The notes under the pieces: generated by a model | Told to the model about the DNA's origin: nothing | The model's database searches: none | The model's input: only the letters and a program-made list of their open reading frames with translations | NCBI GenBank assembly: GCA_015655375.1 | Contig: JAATFD010000050.1 | Coordinates: 1 to 62,514, forward strand | Reading direction: 5' to 3' | From: Actinomycetales bacterium | Lineage (GTDB): Bacteria > Actinomycetota > Actinomycetes > Actinomycetales > Actinomycetaceae | DNA length: 62,514 nucleotides | Shown here: positions 8,342 through 18,346 of the stretch, one piece after another | Position numbering within the stretch: the stretch's first letter is position 1 | Layout: each line of letters starts with the position of its first letter | Position numbers and translations under genes: made by a program

Positions 8342-8727
8342 GCCCTATCCGTGCATCGCGGTGCCGACGGGAGGACTCCGGGGAGGGATCGGGGACGGTC
8401 CTGACGATCGCGGTCATCGGCCTGGTCCTCATCGCGGGAGTCGTCTGCGCCCTGGCCGCAGGTGTCCAGACCCGTCAGGTGAGGATCCAGGCGGTGGCCG
8501 ATCTTGCGGCGCTCGCAGGCGGGGACATCTCTGCTCCGGCGTTGTGGGAATCGGTGGGGGAGCGTCCCTGTGAGTCCGCGGGCCGGGTCGCCACCACGAA
8601 CGGGATGGGGTTGCACGGCTGCGAGATCGTCGGGACGGACACGCGGGTCGTTGTCACCAGTGACCTCGACCTTGGGATCGCATCGGTGACGCTGAGTGCC
8701 CGGGCTCGCGCGGGCCCGCATCGGTGA
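8338..8727 (+). CDS. TadG/TadE-like secreted protein of the helicase/secretion neighbourhood
   Basis: The protein has 129 residues. After an Arg-rich leader, EGSGTVLTIAVIGLVLIAG begins a membrane helix, then QTRQVRIQAVADLAALAGGD, which matches the Rv3654c-type or Tad-associated small proteins (ADLAALAGA signature). Two Cys residues at RPCES and GLHGCEIV may pair outside the cell. It is the last gene of the operon and is followed 24 bases downstream by a perfect 14-bp hairpin. Confidence 0.83.
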   Translation: MSPIRASRCRREDSGEGSGTVLTIAVIGLVLIAGVVCALAAGVQTRQVRIQAVADLAALAGGDISAPALWESVGERPCESAGRVATTNGMGLHGCEIVGTDTRVVVTSDLDLGIASVTLSARARAGPHR

Positions 8728-8750
8728 CGCCTGTGGTCGCCTCGACGCAC

Positions 8751-8783
8751 CAGAAGGGGCCGGTGATTGACCGGCCCCTTCTG
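8751..8783. terminator. Bidirectional hairpin terminator between Tad operon and helicase
   Basis: The 14-base arm beginning CAGAAGGGG (8751-8764) pairs perfectly with its complement (8770-8783) around a five-base loop GATTG. No T-run follows. It lies between two convergent transcription units. Confidence 0.8.
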
Positions 8784-8923
8784 ACATCCCATCAACACAG
8801 TGCGAGTCTTCCCGATGAGCGTCCTTTCCGGTCCCGATCCCCTTTGGATCACTGGACCTCCTGTCGCGATGTCTTCGACGGTAGGCGCCGGATCTTGGGA
8901 AACAATCGGACCAGCCTTGGAAT

Positions 8924-11494
8924 TCACTGGGAGTTCGGAGTCACATCCGATCCGGGACACCGGTCGGCGAGGTACCTCAACAGGACCTCAGCGCCGTGTT
9001 TGGACAGGGGTTCGTTGCCATTGCCGCACTTGGGCGACTGGACGCAGGAGGGGCATCCCTCCTCGCACGGACACGTGGAGACGACCTCGAGAGTCGCCGT
9101 GATCCACTCGTGGGCATGGCCGAAACCGTAGTCCGCGTAGCCGGCTCCGCCCCGGTAGGCGTCATGGACGAAGACGGTCGGTGCTCCGGTGTCGTCGTGC
9201 AGCGCAGTCGACAGACCCCCGAGGTCCCAGCGGTCGCAGGTCGCCAGCAGAGGAAGCAGAGCGATCGTCGCGTGTTCGGCGGCGTGGAGGGTGCCCGGCA
9301 GATCGGCGGTGGAGATCCCCAGGGCGCGCAGGTCGGCGATCGCGCGGGGCAAGAGCACGTACCACGCGGCGGTTGTCGGCAGTGTGTGTGTCGGCAGACG
9401 CAGCTCCCGGTTGCGGATGAACTCAAGCCCGGGCAGGCGAAGGAGGTCGTAGTCGGTGACGCGCGTCGAGACGTCGACATCCCCGAAGAACCAGGTCACT
9501 GCCCCGTCAGCGCTCGTCCACTCGCGGCGGGCGGCGACGATGTCGACGGAGATGTGCTGTTTGGCGCGGGTGCGCAGGCGCGTGCGGACCTCCTCGACGA
9601 CGGCCACTCGCTGCCGGGACGGATTCCGGGACATACGGATCCGGGGGAGCAGGGACGCGGCGTCCGTCGTCGGGCCACCGATCGATGTCTCGGCCGAGCC
9701 GTCAGCGGCCTCGTCCGGCCCGTCGACGCCGGTCAGTTCGAGGACGTGATAGGTCCGGCCCTGATGGATGTAGATCGCATCGGGGAAGACCTGAGCGTCG
9801 GCCGAACCATCGTCGACGGTGCCGATGACGGCTCCGGAATGGGTCTCGACGATCTGGACATCTCCGGCCGAGCCGCGCAGGTCCGTCAGGTCGCTGGCGC
9901 GTTCCGCCCGGGTGACGTCCCAGAACCATCCGTTCGGGCGCGCCTTCAGATAACCCTGCACGACGAGGGCGTCGAGGACGGGGCGGGCTGCCGAGCCGAA
10001 ATGCTCCAGGTCCTCGGCCGTCAGGGGCAGTTCGGCTGCCGCGGCGCACAGATGGGGGGCCAGGACCCAGGGGTTTGACGGGTCGATGACCGAGGACTCG
10101 ACCTCGGCCATGATCGCCTCGGGGTGGTGGACCAGAAAGGAATCGAGGGGGTCGTCGGAGGCGACGAGCACAGAGACTCCCTCGGCACCCGCCCGCCCGG
10201 CCCGTCCGATCTGCTGCCACAAGGATGCGCGGGTTCCCGGCCATCCCGCTGTCACAGTCGCATCCAGGCCGGAGACATCGACGCCGAGTTCCAGGGCCGA
10301 GGTCGTGGCCAGGGCGCGCAGCGAGCCGGCGCGCAGGGCTCGCTCCAGTTCTCGCCGTTCCTCGGGTAGATAGCCACCTCGATAAGCGGCGACGGTTCCG
10401 GCCAGTGGAGAACCATGGGACGACAACGAATCCCTGACCTGGGCGGCGACGGTCTCGGTTCCGCCGCGCGAGCGGACAAAGGTGAGGACTCGCGCCCCGG
10501 CCTCCATGAGAGCGGCCGTCAGGTGGGCGGCCTCGGTCTGCGCACTCACACGCCGTGTCGGGGCCTCGAGGACGGCGTCCTCACCGGCGACGGCGGCCAG
10601 GAAGGAGTCGATCGAGACCTCGGACTCGTCGACGACCTGGGCCCCTTGCCACAGAGCCAGCTGATGCGCTCCCGTCGGGGAGCCGTCCTCGTCGATTGCG
10701 ACGACATCGGGTCGCCCGGTCATTGCCGTGCCGACGCGTGCCGGGTCGCGGACCGTCGCGGAGAGCATGACGACGACCGGATCCGCTCCCAAATGATGGG
10801 CCAGGCGGAGCAGGCGTCGCATCACGAGTGCGATGTGCGCGCCGGTCACCCCGCGCCAGTGGTGCAGCTCGTCGATGACGACGTAGTGCAGGGATGCCAG
10901 GAACCGCGCCCACCGCTCGTGACCGGGCAGCAGAACGTAGTGGAGGAAGTCCGGGTTCGACAGGAGGACGTCGGCAGATCCGCGGGCCCAGTCTTTCGCC
11001 TCGCGCGGGGTGTCTCCGTCGGCCGTCGTCGCCCGGACATCAAGGCCCGAGCCGCTCAGTAGTCGATCCAGCCCCGCCAACTGGTCGGCCGCCAAGGCCT
11101 TCGTCGGTGCCAGATAGAGCAAGGTGGGGCGCCGGTGGATCTGGGAAATCCGCGTGGTCCGGGACCCCTGGGCGAGGTCGGAGAGAATCGGCGCCCAGGC
11201 CGCCAGTGATTTTCCGGACCCTGTGCCCGTGGCGAGGACGGTGTCGTGCCCGGAGTGGATCGTGTCGATGGCGTGGCGCTGATGGGTCCACAGCCGAGTC
11301 ACTCCGAGGCGTGCGTAAGCGGCGATGACCCGCGGGTCGACCCAGTTGGGCCAGTCGGCAGTCGTGGCTTCCCGCGCGGGGATGACCTGCATGTGGACCA
11401 GCCGGTCGCCTTGAGCCCCGAGGGATTCCAACACGCTCACCGCGGCGGAAGGGACGTGGTCCTCCGTGTCGGATGTCGCCCCGGTGTCATTCAC
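8924..11494 (-). CDS. DEAD/DEAH-box helicase with DUF1998-type Cys domain (MrfA-like, helicase/secretion neighbourhood)
   Basis: The protein has 856 residues from GTG 11494. Walker A is ATGTGSGKS (88-96), the DEAH-type box is VIDELHHW, and motif VI is QIGRAGRAG. The C-terminal DUF1998-like domain has a zinc-type cluster [17 protein letters not shown]. MrfA and yeast Hrq1 relatives repair crosslinks such as mitomycin C damage, while the actinobacterial members are always found beside tadE-like genes for unknown reasons. The frame stays open far upstream, but conserved content starts only after 11494, where a -10 box lies seven bases before the GTG. Confidence 0.88.
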   Translation of the reverse strand: MNDTGATSDTEDHVPSAAVSVLESLGAQGDRLVHMQVIPAREATTADWPNWVDPRVIAAYARLGVTRLWTHQRHAIDTIHSGHDTVLATGTGSGKSLAAWAPILSDLAQGSRTTRISQIHRRPTLLYLAPTKALAADQLAGLDRLLSGSGLDVRATTADGDTPREAKDWARGSADVLLSNPDFLHYVLLPGHERWARFLASLHYVVIDELHHWRGVTGAHIALVMRRLLRLAHHLGADPVVVMLSATVRDPARVGTAMTGRPDVVAIDEDGSPTGAHQLALWQGAQVVDESEVSIDSFLAAVAGEDAVLEAPTRRVSAQTEAAHLTAALMEAGARVLTFVRSRGGTETVAAQVRDSLSSHGSPLAGTVAAYRGGYLPEERRELERALRAGSLRALATTSALELGVDVSGLDATVTAGWPGTRASLWQQIGRAGRAGAEGVSVLVASDDPLDSFLVHHPEAIMAEVESSVIDPSNPWVLAPHLCAAAAELPLTAEDLEHFGSAARPVLDALVVQGYLKARPNGWFWDVTRAERASDLTDLRGSAGDVQIVETHSGAVIGTVDDGSADAQVFPDAIYIHQGRTYHVLELTGVDGPDEAADGSAETSIGGPTTDAASLLPRIRMSRNPSRQRVAVVEEVRTRLRTRAKQHISVDIVAARREWTSADGAVTWFFGDVDVSTRVTDYDLLRLPGLEFIRNRELRLPTHTLPTTAAWYVLLPRAIADLRALGISTADLPGTLHAAEHATIALLPLLATCDRWDLGGLSTALHDDTGAPTVFVHDAYRGGAGYADYGFGHAHEWITATLEVVSTCPCEEGCPSCVQSPKCGNGNEPLSKHGAEVLLRYLADRCPGSDVTPNSQ

Positions 11495-11501
11495 GGAGCT
11501 C

Positions 11502-11507
11502 AGCGTA
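11502..11507 (-). promoter_or_regulatory. -10 box for leaderless start at GTG 11494
   Basis: TACGCT is separated from the helicase GTG by seven bases (GAGCTCC) on the minus strand. This supports 11494 as both the start codon and the transcription start. Confidence 0.45.
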
Positions 11508-11526
11508 TCCGCGGGCCGCTTCGACT

Positions 11527-12000
11527 TCAGCGTGAGGAATCGAGAGTCTGGGCAGTCGCCTGCTTCATGTAGTCGATCGCGCTGATACCTGTCGAAACGC
11601 CCGCGCCGATGGTCTCCGCGAGCTGGACATCGGTGAGGCCGGGTCCGGTGTCGATGACGAAATCGGCGCACACCTGGACCCGCCCCTCGGGCGCCGTCAT
11701 CGAGTAGACGGTGGGGAAGTACTTCTCGCGGTTCCACGAGTCGGCCGCCGCGAACAGGCAGCGGGTCGTCCGGGTCGCATCGAATTCGGTGTCCCACACC
11801 GAGCGCACGGACAGGAATCGACCAGGAGCATCGAAGGTGAAGAGAACGGGCACCTCGTCGAAGACCGCGCCGAGGGCCGACTTCTCGACGAGGACGTCGA
11901 CCATGTAGCCCATCGACTTGAGCACGCGTTGGAGGCGTTCCATGTCCACAGGGTAGGGAGTGGTGTCGTCGTCGGGCACGGCGTAGGGGCCGGAGCTCAT
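11527..12000 (-). CDS. YbjN-domain protein (second of a pair)
   Basis: The protein has 157 residues with start ATG 12000 preceded by GAGGAGGAC, an excellent ribosome site. The pattern [20 protein letters not shown], then [14 protein letters not shown], then [11 protein letters not shown] matches the YbjN fold (a small tandem alpha-beta sensor or chaperone-like domain). The cellular role of YbjN proteins in actinobacteria is not established; they often occur as pairs. Its ATG overlaps the TGA of the preceding YbjN gene, so the two are co-translated. The pair probably form a heterodimer (inference). Confidence 0.8.
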   Translation of the reverse strand: MSSGPYAVPDDDTTPYPVDMERLQRVLKSMGYMVDVLVEKSALGAVFDEVPVLFTFDAPGRFLSVRSVWDTEFDATRTTRCLFAAADSWNREKYFPTVYSMTAPEGRVQVCADFVIDTGPGLTDVQLAETIGAGVSTGISAIDYMKQATAQTLDSSR

Positions 12001-12446
12001 GGCCTGTCCTCCTCGTTCCAGGTGACCAGATCCGGCAACGAGGTCTCGACGTCGTGAAGGAATCCCATGATCATCGACATCGAGGTCTCGAAGAAACTGA
12101 CGAGTTGGCGTTCGGTCAGTCCGGAGATCGCGACAATGTTGCACTCAGCGATCAATCCGTAGCGGCTCCCGTCTTCGAAGGGAGCGAGGAAGGCCTTGGG
12201 GCCCGTCCTCGTCGTGTTGCAATGGGAGACTTCTTCTGCCAGCCCCGCGAACTCTGCGTCGGTCCGGGCGATTCCCCGCCACTGGCCGCGCAATTGGAGG
12301 ATCTGCGGATTGGAGGTGTTCCAGAAGTAGATGGCGTTCGTGGTGGGCACCGCCAGCTCCGACTTCCCGTACTCCCCGAAATTCACCTCATTGCGGCTGA
12401 GCATCGACCTGATTCGTTCGACGCTGACCGGCGTGAGTCCTGACAC
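11997..12446 (-). CDS. YbjN-domain protein (first of a pair)
   Basis: The protein has 149 residues. GTG 12446 has GGGGGAG seven bases upstream, which sets the start; an upstream open frame to 13226 is GC-rich read-through with no conserved content. The sequence [20 protein letters not shown], then GRNxxIYFWN-like core and [20 protein letters not shown] at the end are typical of YbjN. It is coupled to the second YbjN gene through an ATGA overlap. A TAGGGT box upstream in the 12480-12490 region could be its promoter. Confidence 0.78.
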   Translation of the reverse strand: MSGLTPVSVERIRSMLSRNEVNFGEYGKSELAVPTTNAIYFWNTSNPQILQLRGQWRGIARTDAEFAGLAEEVSHCNTTRTGPKAFLAPFEDGSRYGLIAECNIVAISGLTERQLVSFFETSMSMIMGFLHDVETSLPDLVTWNEEDRP

Positions 12447-12638
12447 GTGGTTCTCCCCCAGACCTCGTTGCTGCGAGCACGACGGATTTACCCTAGTCGA
12501 GCATCGGAGCCGGGGCGCGGGCTGCGGTTTGCGCACTCGGAAGAGCCCCACAGGTGCCGTCCGTAGGACGGGCACTACAGTGGGCAGACGCCCGGCGTCC
12601 GTCGGGTGATGAGGCCCGTGACATCGGGAGGAGGACTC

Positions 12639-13565
12639 ATGGCGGACACTGTCGCGGCTGATCATCCTGCCGAGGATGCCTCCGCTTCTCCCACGTGGGC
12701 ACCTCGACCCGAGGGATACCGCCTGCGACTGTTCCGGCGAGTTCTTGCCGCTGCGCTGTGCATCTGTGGGACCGGCCTCGTCGCATACGGAGCGCTGCGC
12801 ACGACCACGGGCCAGGCGATTGACACCGTGCTGATGGAGTCGATCGGGACGTGGAACGGCCTGATCGGGCCCCTCGAGCCGATTATCAGGGGGGTTGTCT
12901 CTGTTCCAGCGACGGCCGTCATTGCTCTCGTGGCGAGCGGCGTGGCCGTGGCCCGTCGGCGTCCCACACTTGCGGCCCGTGCCGTCGTCGTGGTGCTCGG
13001 CGCGAATGCCACGACCCAGGTGATCAAGGCCCTCCTCGACCGTCCGGATCTGGGTGTGACGACGGTCCTGCAGAACTCTCTGCCCTCGGGTCATGTGACC
13101 TTCGCGGTGTCGGTTGCCCTGGCGCTGGTCATTGTCGCGCCGAACTGGTTGCGTGGCCCTGCCGCTTGGATCGGCTGGATCTGGGCGTCGTTGATGGGGG
13201 TCACCGTCATGGTGCTTGCGTGGCACCGGCCCTCGGACGCGACTGCTGCGGTGTTGGTCGCTGGCGCGTGGGCGCTCCTATTGGCGCCGGTCGAACATCG
13301 TCAGCGCCACGGGGTCGTCGCCCAGCGCGTCATGGAGGTCCTCGCCGCAGTCTGTGTGGTCGTCGCGGTTGTGGGGGTGGTCGTCGCGCTGAGAGGGGTC
13401 GACCTCATGACGGTCGCGGCTCCCTCGACGACGGACTACGGCTTTGCGATCTTCTTGGAGTCCCAGCCGTGGCGGGAACGTCTGATGGCGATCGCTTCCG
13501 CGTTGTGGGTGACGGGTCTCGTCGGGATCATCGTTCACGAGGTCGATCGCCTGAGCTGGTCCTGA
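12639..13565 (+). CDS. PAP2-superfamily membrane phosphatase
   Basis: The protein has 308 residues and about seven membrane helices. The three acid-phosphatase motifs are KALLDRPD (Kx6RP type), SLPSGH and LAWHRPSD, the last carrying the catalytic His-Arg-x-x-Asp. Members dephosphorylate undecaprenyl pyrophosphate or other lipid phosphates on the outer face of the membrane. ATG 12639 has GGGAGGAGG upstream, and a TACAGT -10 box lies at 12576-12581. It diverges from the YbjN pair. Substrate choice between cell-wall lipid carrier and phosphatidate cannot be made from the sequence. Confidence 0.85.
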   Translation: MADTVAADHPAEDASASPTWAPRPEGYRLRLFRRVLAAALCICGTGLVAYGALRTTTGQAIDTVLMESIGTWNGLIGPLEPIIRGVVSVPATAVIALVASGVAVARRRPTLAARAVVVVLGANATTQVIKALLDRPDLGVTTVLQNSLPSGHVTFAVSVALALVIVAPNWLRGPAAWIGWIWASLMGVTVMVLAWHRPSDATAAVLVAGAWALLLAPVEHRQRHGVVAQRVMEVLAAVCVVVAVVGVVVALRGVDLMTVAAPSTTDYGFAIFLESQPWRERLMAIASALWVTGLVGIIVHEVDRLSWS

Positions 13566-14210
13566 ACGGGTGTATTCCTGCCCCTTCGTGGGTGGGCTCG
13601 GGGTGGGCAAGCGACTGAGGTCACAGATCCATTTCCAGTTCTCACGCGGCACACGGGACCAAAGTCCGCTTCTTGGGCTGGAGATTGACTGAAGCGCGGC
13701 GTCGCGCGCGATGAGATATGGCCAGTCGAGTCCTCTGCGCGAGAACGCTCGTGTGCTTGGCTGGACATTGAATCGGTTCTCATCCGCTCAATCCTGGTTG
13801 ATCCCGTTGTCCGGATCCTCGCCCGGTTGTCCTCTGTACGCGGTCAGGATTTGTCGGGATGATCGGCGTACGGCCCCGTGTATTCCGGGATTGTTCGGAC
13901 GCTTCTGGCACTTGACAGGAGGTCGCTGACCGTTTGGTCGTCATCCATCTGAGATGAAGGTAATCCTTATTTTTGCAGGTCAGGGCCGATTTTCTCTGGA
14001 GGCTCCATCGCTAATATGCAATTGGAGGCAGAATCTTCGTTGTTTCGCCGGATCTAAACACCTCTAGCGGTAGGATTTCATCTGCAGGATGGGATACGCG
14101 GCGACGTGGGTTCCCATCACCTCGCGGCGGAATCGGAATCCCTTGGTCCCGTCCGACGACCCCTTCCACGGCGCCACGGCTGGTCCGCGGTGAAACAGGA
14201 GATCAACACA
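13566..14210. other. 645-base intergenic region, no gene seen
   Basis: No credible coding frame is visible. The region contains the palindromes CATCT-G-AGATG (13946-13956) and AAGG-TAAT-CCTT (13957-13968) back to back, a TTGACA at 13912-13917 without a well-placed -10, and TAATAT at 14012-14017. Its AT content rises near 13970-14060, as expected of promoter DNA for the following DoxX-like gene. Confidence 0.5.
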
Positions 14211-14759
14211 ATGGCATCATCGAGCGAGCTTGTTCCTGAAGAGCAGATCGTCACCTCATCGGCCGCGCGGAAGATCATCGCCGCGCTGCGCCTCACCACC
14301 GGATTCATCTTCCTGTGGGCCTTCCTCGACAAGACCTTCGGTCTGGGGTTCTCCACCGCGTCCGACAAGGCGTGGATCCACGGTGGGCACCCCTCGCAGG
14401 GATTCTTGAAAAACCTTGATCCGGCCAAGCCGCTCAGCGGCTTCTTCGGCTCCATTGCTTCGCCGGTCACGGACGTGCTCTTCATGCTCGGTATGCTCGG
14501 CGTCGGCCTGGCCGTGATGCTCGGCATCGGGACACGTGTGGCGGCCGTGTGCGGAACGATCATCTTGGCAATGATGTGGCTGGCCGAGTTTCCGCCGGTC
14601 GCCGGTGCGGCGGCCGGGACGAACCCGTTGATCGACTACCACGTGATCTACTCGCTGGTCATCATCCTGGTTGCCATCGTCGGTGGTGGCGACACGTGGG
14701 GTCTTGGAAAGATCTGGAAGTCCCTCCCCATCGTCCAGAAGCAGCGCTGGCTCATCTGA
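14211..14759 (+). CDS. DoxX/DoxD-like membrane protein
   Basis: The protein has 182 residues with start ATG 14211 behind CAGGAG. The pattern AALRLTTGFIFLWAFLDKTFGLGFST, an extracellular loop HGGHPSQGFLKNL, then two or three further helices and a Trp-Gly-Leu-rich end resemble DoxX/DoxD proteins. DoxD is the small subunit of thiosulfate:quinone oxidoreductase in archaea; bacterial DoxX proteins have been tied to redox homeostasis. No partner subunit is next to it, so the exact role is open. A hairpin follows the stop. Confidence 0.75.
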   Translation: MASSSELVPEEQIVTSSAARKIIAALRLTTGFIFLWAFLDKTFGLGFSTASDKAWIHGGHPSQGFLKNLDPAKPLSGFFGSIASPVTDVLFMLGMLGVGLAVMLGIGTRVAAVCGTIILAMMWLAEFPPVAGAAAGTNPLIDYHVIYSLVIILVAIVGGGDTWGLGKIWKSLPIVQKQRWLI

Positions 14760-14766
14760 GTTGGCG

Positions 14767-14798
14767 GTCACACCGGAGCGGGCGGGCTCCGGCGTGAC
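14767..14798 (+). terminator. Hairpin terminator after DoxX-like gene
   Basis: GTCAC plus CCGGAGC (14767-14779) pairs with GCTCCGG plus GTGAC (14786-14798) with one mismatch and a six-base loop. It starts eight bases after the stop, and no T-run follows. Confidence 0.65.
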
Positions 14799-15175
14799 GC
14801 ATCTGGATGGATTCGACGGGGTCGGTCCGGTTCTCTCGAGGAGCCGGCTGGCCCCGTCTTCCATCTTCTGTTCGCGCAGACACAAGGTTGTTCGCCGAAT
14901 CGCCATCCATGGGCCGCGAGCAATCGTGCAGTCACTGCTTCCTGAACAGACTGTCGCAAGGCGACGACACCCTCTCCCAACAATCGGTGACACCACCACT
15001 CAGGACCAGAACGTGGTCCAGACCAGGTCCCGGCCTCGTCAGTGAACGTGCCTCGCACGCAACAGGCGCGCCCCGTCGGATGTGCTCTCGGCTCGAGGAT
15101 CTGGGCTTCGAGCGGTTCATCCACCGCTCCGCGTAGAGTGGGCGCAAAACTTTCGACGACTGAAGGAGGCTGGGC
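14799..15175. other. Noncoding stretch before the variant-LRR gene
   Basis: No gene is visible in these 377 bases. A TAGAGT -10 candidate lies at 15134-15139, and an AAGGAGG ribosome site is found directly before ATG 15176. Confidence 0.4.
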
Positions 15176-16282
15176 ATGGCCGACGGCCCGATTCCACAGG
15201 GAATGGCCGGGGCTGCGGCGAACCCGGACACCGATCCGGAGACCCTGCGTCAGATCGCTTACCACTATCCCGAGCTCCGGGCGACTGTCGCGGAGAACCC
15301 CGCGGCATACCCTGGGCTTCTCGAATGGCTCGGCGCGTTGGGTGAACCCGCCGTCACAGATGCTCTCTCCCGGCGAATTGCCGGGCCCACTGCTCCCGAA
15401 GCGACCGCGGTCATGCCCCCCGTGACAACACCCCAAGCCACGACCGCACCGATCTTTGCTCCGACCTCGTCGTGGCCGGAGGCCGCCTCAGGGGAGCCCA
15501 ACCGCCCCCAGCCCGGCACGGGGCCCACTCCTGAAACGACGCAGACCTGGACGGCGCAGAACGCCGCCGTTCCAGGATGGGGAGCGTCTGCGTCCGGAGG
15601 CGCGGCAGGCACGTCCGGTAATTTCGGTGCGTACGGAACCGCTCCCGACGGCGGTCAGCCGGGCCAGAAGAATTCGAAGAGGCTGACCATCACCCTGGTC
15701 ATCCTCGCAATCGTTGCCCTGGCTCTCACGGGTCTGGTCATTGCGATCTTCTCTGGGGCTTTTTCCTCTAAACCGGACGCATCCGCCTCGTCGGGCCCGA
15801 CGAGCGCCGCGCCGATCTCCACGGCACAGTCGGCGAGCCCGTCGGAGTCCCCGGCGTCGAGGTCTCCGTCGCCCTCGGTTTCGGCGACGACCGCGAAGTT
15901 CCCGGCGCCGAGCGACGCGCAGAAGGTCGGCGGCTTCACCGCGCCGTCGGGCAATATCAGCTGTGACCTCAGCGGCGACACCGTCTCCTGCGAGATTGCG
16001 GAGCAGAACTACGCGGCCGGTGGCTATCAGGATTGCGGCGACCAGGCAGTGACCATCGTCGGCACCGCTGACGGCGCCGCGCTGGGTTGTGGGGCCTCCG
16101 TCTCGGGTGGCGGCACCCTCGCCTATGGAGCGTCGGCGGTCTCGGGGAATGTCGCCTGCCAGTCCACTCAGGACGGGGTGTCGTGCTGGAACGTCATGAC
16201 CGGCAAGGGATTCGCCCTGGCGAGGGGTGGATGGCAGACCGGTGATTCTGGCCGTATCGGCCCCGAGTCCTACACGTGGTGA
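15176..16282 (+). CDS. Membrane protein with N-terminal variant leucine-rich repeat and C-terminal Cys-rich ectodomain
   Basis: The protein has 368 residues. Residues 10-65 carry the actinobacterial variant-LRR signature (AANPDTDPETLRQIAYHYPE, ENPAAYPGLLEWL). Then comes a Pro/Thr/Ala-rich cytoplasmic linker, one membrane helix (about residues 165-190, LTITLVILAIVALALTGLVI), a Ser/Pro-rich outer stalk and a roughly 110-residue ectodomain with six Cys (SGNISCDLSGDTVSCEI, GYQDCGD, GCGASV, ACQS, SCWN). The architecture, with a protein-binding module inside and a disulfide-stabilised module outside, suggests transmembrane sensing or cell-envelope scaffolding. No enzyme motif is present. AAGGAGG precedes the ATG. 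Confidence 0.8.
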   Translation: MADGPIPQGMAGAAANPDTDPETLRQIAYHYPELRATVAENPAAYPGLLEWLGALGEPAVTDALSRRIAGPTAPEATAVMPPVTTPQATTAPIFAPTSSWPEAASGEPNRPQPGTGPTPETTQTWTAQNAAVPGWGASASGGAAGTSGNFGAYGTAPDGGQPGQKNSKRLTITLVILAIVALALTGLVIAIFSGAFSSKPDASASSGPTSAAPISTAQSASPSESPASRSPSPSVSATTAKFPAPSDAQKVGGFTAPSGNISCDLSGDTVSCEIAEQNYAAGGYQDCGDQAVTIVGTADGAALGCGASVSGGGTLAYGASAVSGNVACQSTQDGVSCWNVMTGKGFALARGGWQTGDSGRIGPESYTW

Positions 16283-16395
16283 CATCGTCGTGAGATGCGT
16301 GGCGCCGTCCCTCCCGTCAGGCAGGTGCAGCGCCGCGGCCGATTCGGCGCTAGGTTTGATCCTGAACGACGTCGTCTCGGAGGGATTTCTGGATC

Positions 16396-17502
16396 ATGTC
16401 CGACCTGCTGCGTGAACTGTCCGATATCGGGGTGTCCATCTGGTTGGACGATCTGTCGAGGGGGCGCCTGCAATCAGGGGGTCTCCAGGAGCTCGTCGAC
16501 AACGACCACGTCGTCGGTGTGACGACGAACCCCTCGATCTTCTCGGCCGCCATCGGCGACGGGGCGGACTATGCCGACCAGATCGCCGACCTCGCCCGCG
16601 AGGGCGTCGATGTTGACGGCGCGGTGCGTCGGATGACCACCGATGACGTACGTGCGGCGTGCGATGTCCTGCGGCCTGTCTTCGACGCCACCGGAGGCCG
16701 CGACGGGCGTGTCTCAATCGAGGTGGATCCGCGGTTGGCCCACGAGACGGCGGAGACCGTCGAGCAGGCCCTGGAACTTGCCCGCGTCGTCGACCGCCCC
16801 AACGTCATGATCAAGATCCCGGCCACGCCCGAGGGGCTGCCCGCGATCACGCGCGTCGTGGGTGCGGGAATCTCCGTCAACGTCACATTGATCTTCTCGA
16901 TCGACCAGTACCGTCAAGTCATTGACGCCTGGCTCTACGGTCTCGAACAGGCGGCCCGCATCGGTATCGACCTCTCGACGGTCCACTCGGTGGCCTCCTT
17001 CTTCGTCTCCCGGGTCGATACGGCCGTTGATGCACTTCTAGACGCCTCGGACGACCCGGCGGCCGCCGCGCTGCGATCCCAGGCGGGTGTCGCGAATGCC
17101 CGGTTGGCCTACGAGGCCTTCACGCGCAGCCTGACCCTGCCGCGCTGGACCGAGCTGGCGGAGGCCGGCGCGAACGCGCAACGTCCGTTGTGGGCCTCGA
17201 CCGGAGTCAAGGATCCGTCCCTGCCGGCCACGTTCTACGTCCAGGAGCTGGCGGCGCCCGACACCGTCAACACGATGCCGGAGAAGACCCTGAGGGCCAG
17301 CGCCGACGCTGCCGTGCTGCGCGGTGACGCGGTGACCCCGGGGATCGCACAGGCCCACCGGGTATTCGAGGACCTGGCCGGGGTGGGGATCGACATTGAC
17401 ACAGTCACCGACCAGCTCCTGCATGAGGGAGTCGACAAGTTCGAGGTCGCGTGGCGCCAGCTGCTGGGTTCCGTCGGATCCGCGCTTCAGGCGGCCCGCT
17501 GA
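16396..17502 (+). CDS. tal: Transaldolase
   Basis: The protein has 368 residues, full length for the actinobacterial transaldolase class. The N-terminal SIWLDDLSR and VGVTTNPSIF and the Schiff-base Lys in NVMIKIPAT identify it. GAGISVNVTLIFS and WASTGVKDPS are further conserved segments. It moves a dihydroxyacetone unit between sugar phosphates in the pentose phosphate pathway. ATG 16396 follows GGAGGG. A TAGGTT box at 16351-16356 may be its promoter. The VOC gene follows after 23 bases and is probably in the same operon. Confidence 0.96.
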   Translation: MSDLLRELSDIGVSIWLDDLSRGRLQSGGLQELVDNDHVVGVTTNPSIFSAAIGDGADYADQIADLAREGVDVDGAVRRMTTDDVRAACDVLRPVFDATGGRDGRVSIEVDPRLAHETAETVEQALELARVVDRPNVMIKIPATPEGLPAITRVVGAGISVNVTLIFSIDQYRQVIDAWLYGLEQAARIGIDLSTVHSVASFFVSRVDTAVDALLDASDDPAAAALRSQAGVANARLAYEAFTRSLTLPRWTELAEAGANAQRPLWASTGVKDPSLPATFYVQELAAPDTVNTMPEKTLRASADAAVLRGDAVTPGIAQAHRVFEDLAGVGIDIDTVTDQLLHEGVDKFEVAWRQLLGSVGSALQAAR

Positions 17503-17525
17503 GCAACACCGAGAGGACACGCGGC

Positions 17526-18320
17526 ATGGACACATCCGATTCTGCATCCGTGAGGATCCGACCGCTGGTGTTCACGCGCCATGTTGTCGCGTGGCGCGAT
17601 CTGTTGACGACGATCGGCCTGAACGAGGTCCCCGGCGACGACGGTCGTTTCGCCGCCTACGAGGGCGGGGCCGGGTCGTTGTTCGTTCATGCCCTTGAGG
17701 GAACGGGGCTGCCCGAGGGTGCGGTGAAACTCGCGTGGGAGGTCCCCGACTTGGTGTCCTATCGCGAGGACGTTGACGCGGCGGGATTCACGACCGAGCT
17801 GATTCCCCAGAACTTCGGCGATGAGCTGCACATTGAGGTTCCCGACCTCGGGTGGGTCGCGGTGACAGAGGGCCAAAGGGTCGCTCCAAGCGGGACCACT
17901 GGTGGAAGCATCAGTGTCGGTGCCCGCGTGGGTGCCCTCGACGCCGACGAGGCGGTGTCCGCCTTCCGCGCGCTGGGGTGGGCCGAGCGCTTCGCGGCGA
18001 CGGACGGCTCCTATGTCAGTCTGTCCGGAGATGGTCTGCTCGCCGTGGCCCGGGGCACGCGTCTGCCAACGCTCGGTGATGATGCGGGTGCGGTGCTTAC
18101 GCTTGAGGTCGACACTCCGCGTACCGAGTACGAGCGTCTGGGCGATCTCGGCCTCGACGTCGGTCTGGTCGAGCAGTCCTGGGGCTTGGCGATCGAGGTT
18201 GCAACGCCCTCGGACTGGGTGCTGCGCCTGATCCAGCCGCCGCTCGACGATCCGGCCTACAGCTATGCAGATCCGGTCGAGCAGGAGGCCGCGGACGAGG
18301 TCGCCGATCCGCTGGAGTGA
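17526..18320 (+). CDS. VOC-superfamily (glyoxalase/bleomycin-resistance fold) protein, two modules
   Basis: The protein has 264 residues behind GAGAGGA. Two similar halves (about 10-120 and 130-250) each follow the beta-alpha-beta-beta-beta pattern (VFTRHVVAWRDLLTTIGLNE; RVGALDADEAVSAFRALGW). The metal-binding His/Glu pattern of true glyoxalase I is not evident, so this may be a binding or resistance protein. It is downstream of transaldolase. The specific substrate is unknown. Confidence 0.65.
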   Translation: MDTSDSASVRIRPLVFTRHVVAWRDLLTTIGLNEVPGDDGRFAAYEGGAGSLFVHALEGTGLPEGAVKLAWEVPDLVSYREDVDAAGFTTELIPQNFGDELHIEVPDLGWVAVTEGQRVAPSGTTGGSISVGARVGALDADEAVSAFRALGWAERFAATDGSYVSLSGDGLLAVARGTRLPTLGDDAGAVLTLEVDTPRTEYERLGDLGLDVGLVEQSWGLAIEVATPSDWVLRLIQPPLDDPAYSYADPVEQEAADEVADPLE

Positions 18321-18346
18321 CGTTGGGCCGCTCGCCGCATTCCAGC

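Noticed and set aside
11495-11797. Extension of the helicase frame to an upstream start near 11797
   Set aside because: The added residues have no helicase-family content and overlap the YbjN gene; the -10 box seven bases before GTG 11494 fits that start.
13711-13929. A 72-codon frame in the gap after the PAP2 gene
   Set aside because: No ribosome site and no coherent composition; the region looks like regulatory or decayed DNA.
13957-13968. AAGG-TAAT-CCTT as an iron-regulator (IdeR/DtxR) box
   Set aside because: Only a 4-4-4 palindrome; it does not match the 19-base consensus over enough positions, and the downstream DoxX-like gene is not an iron gene.
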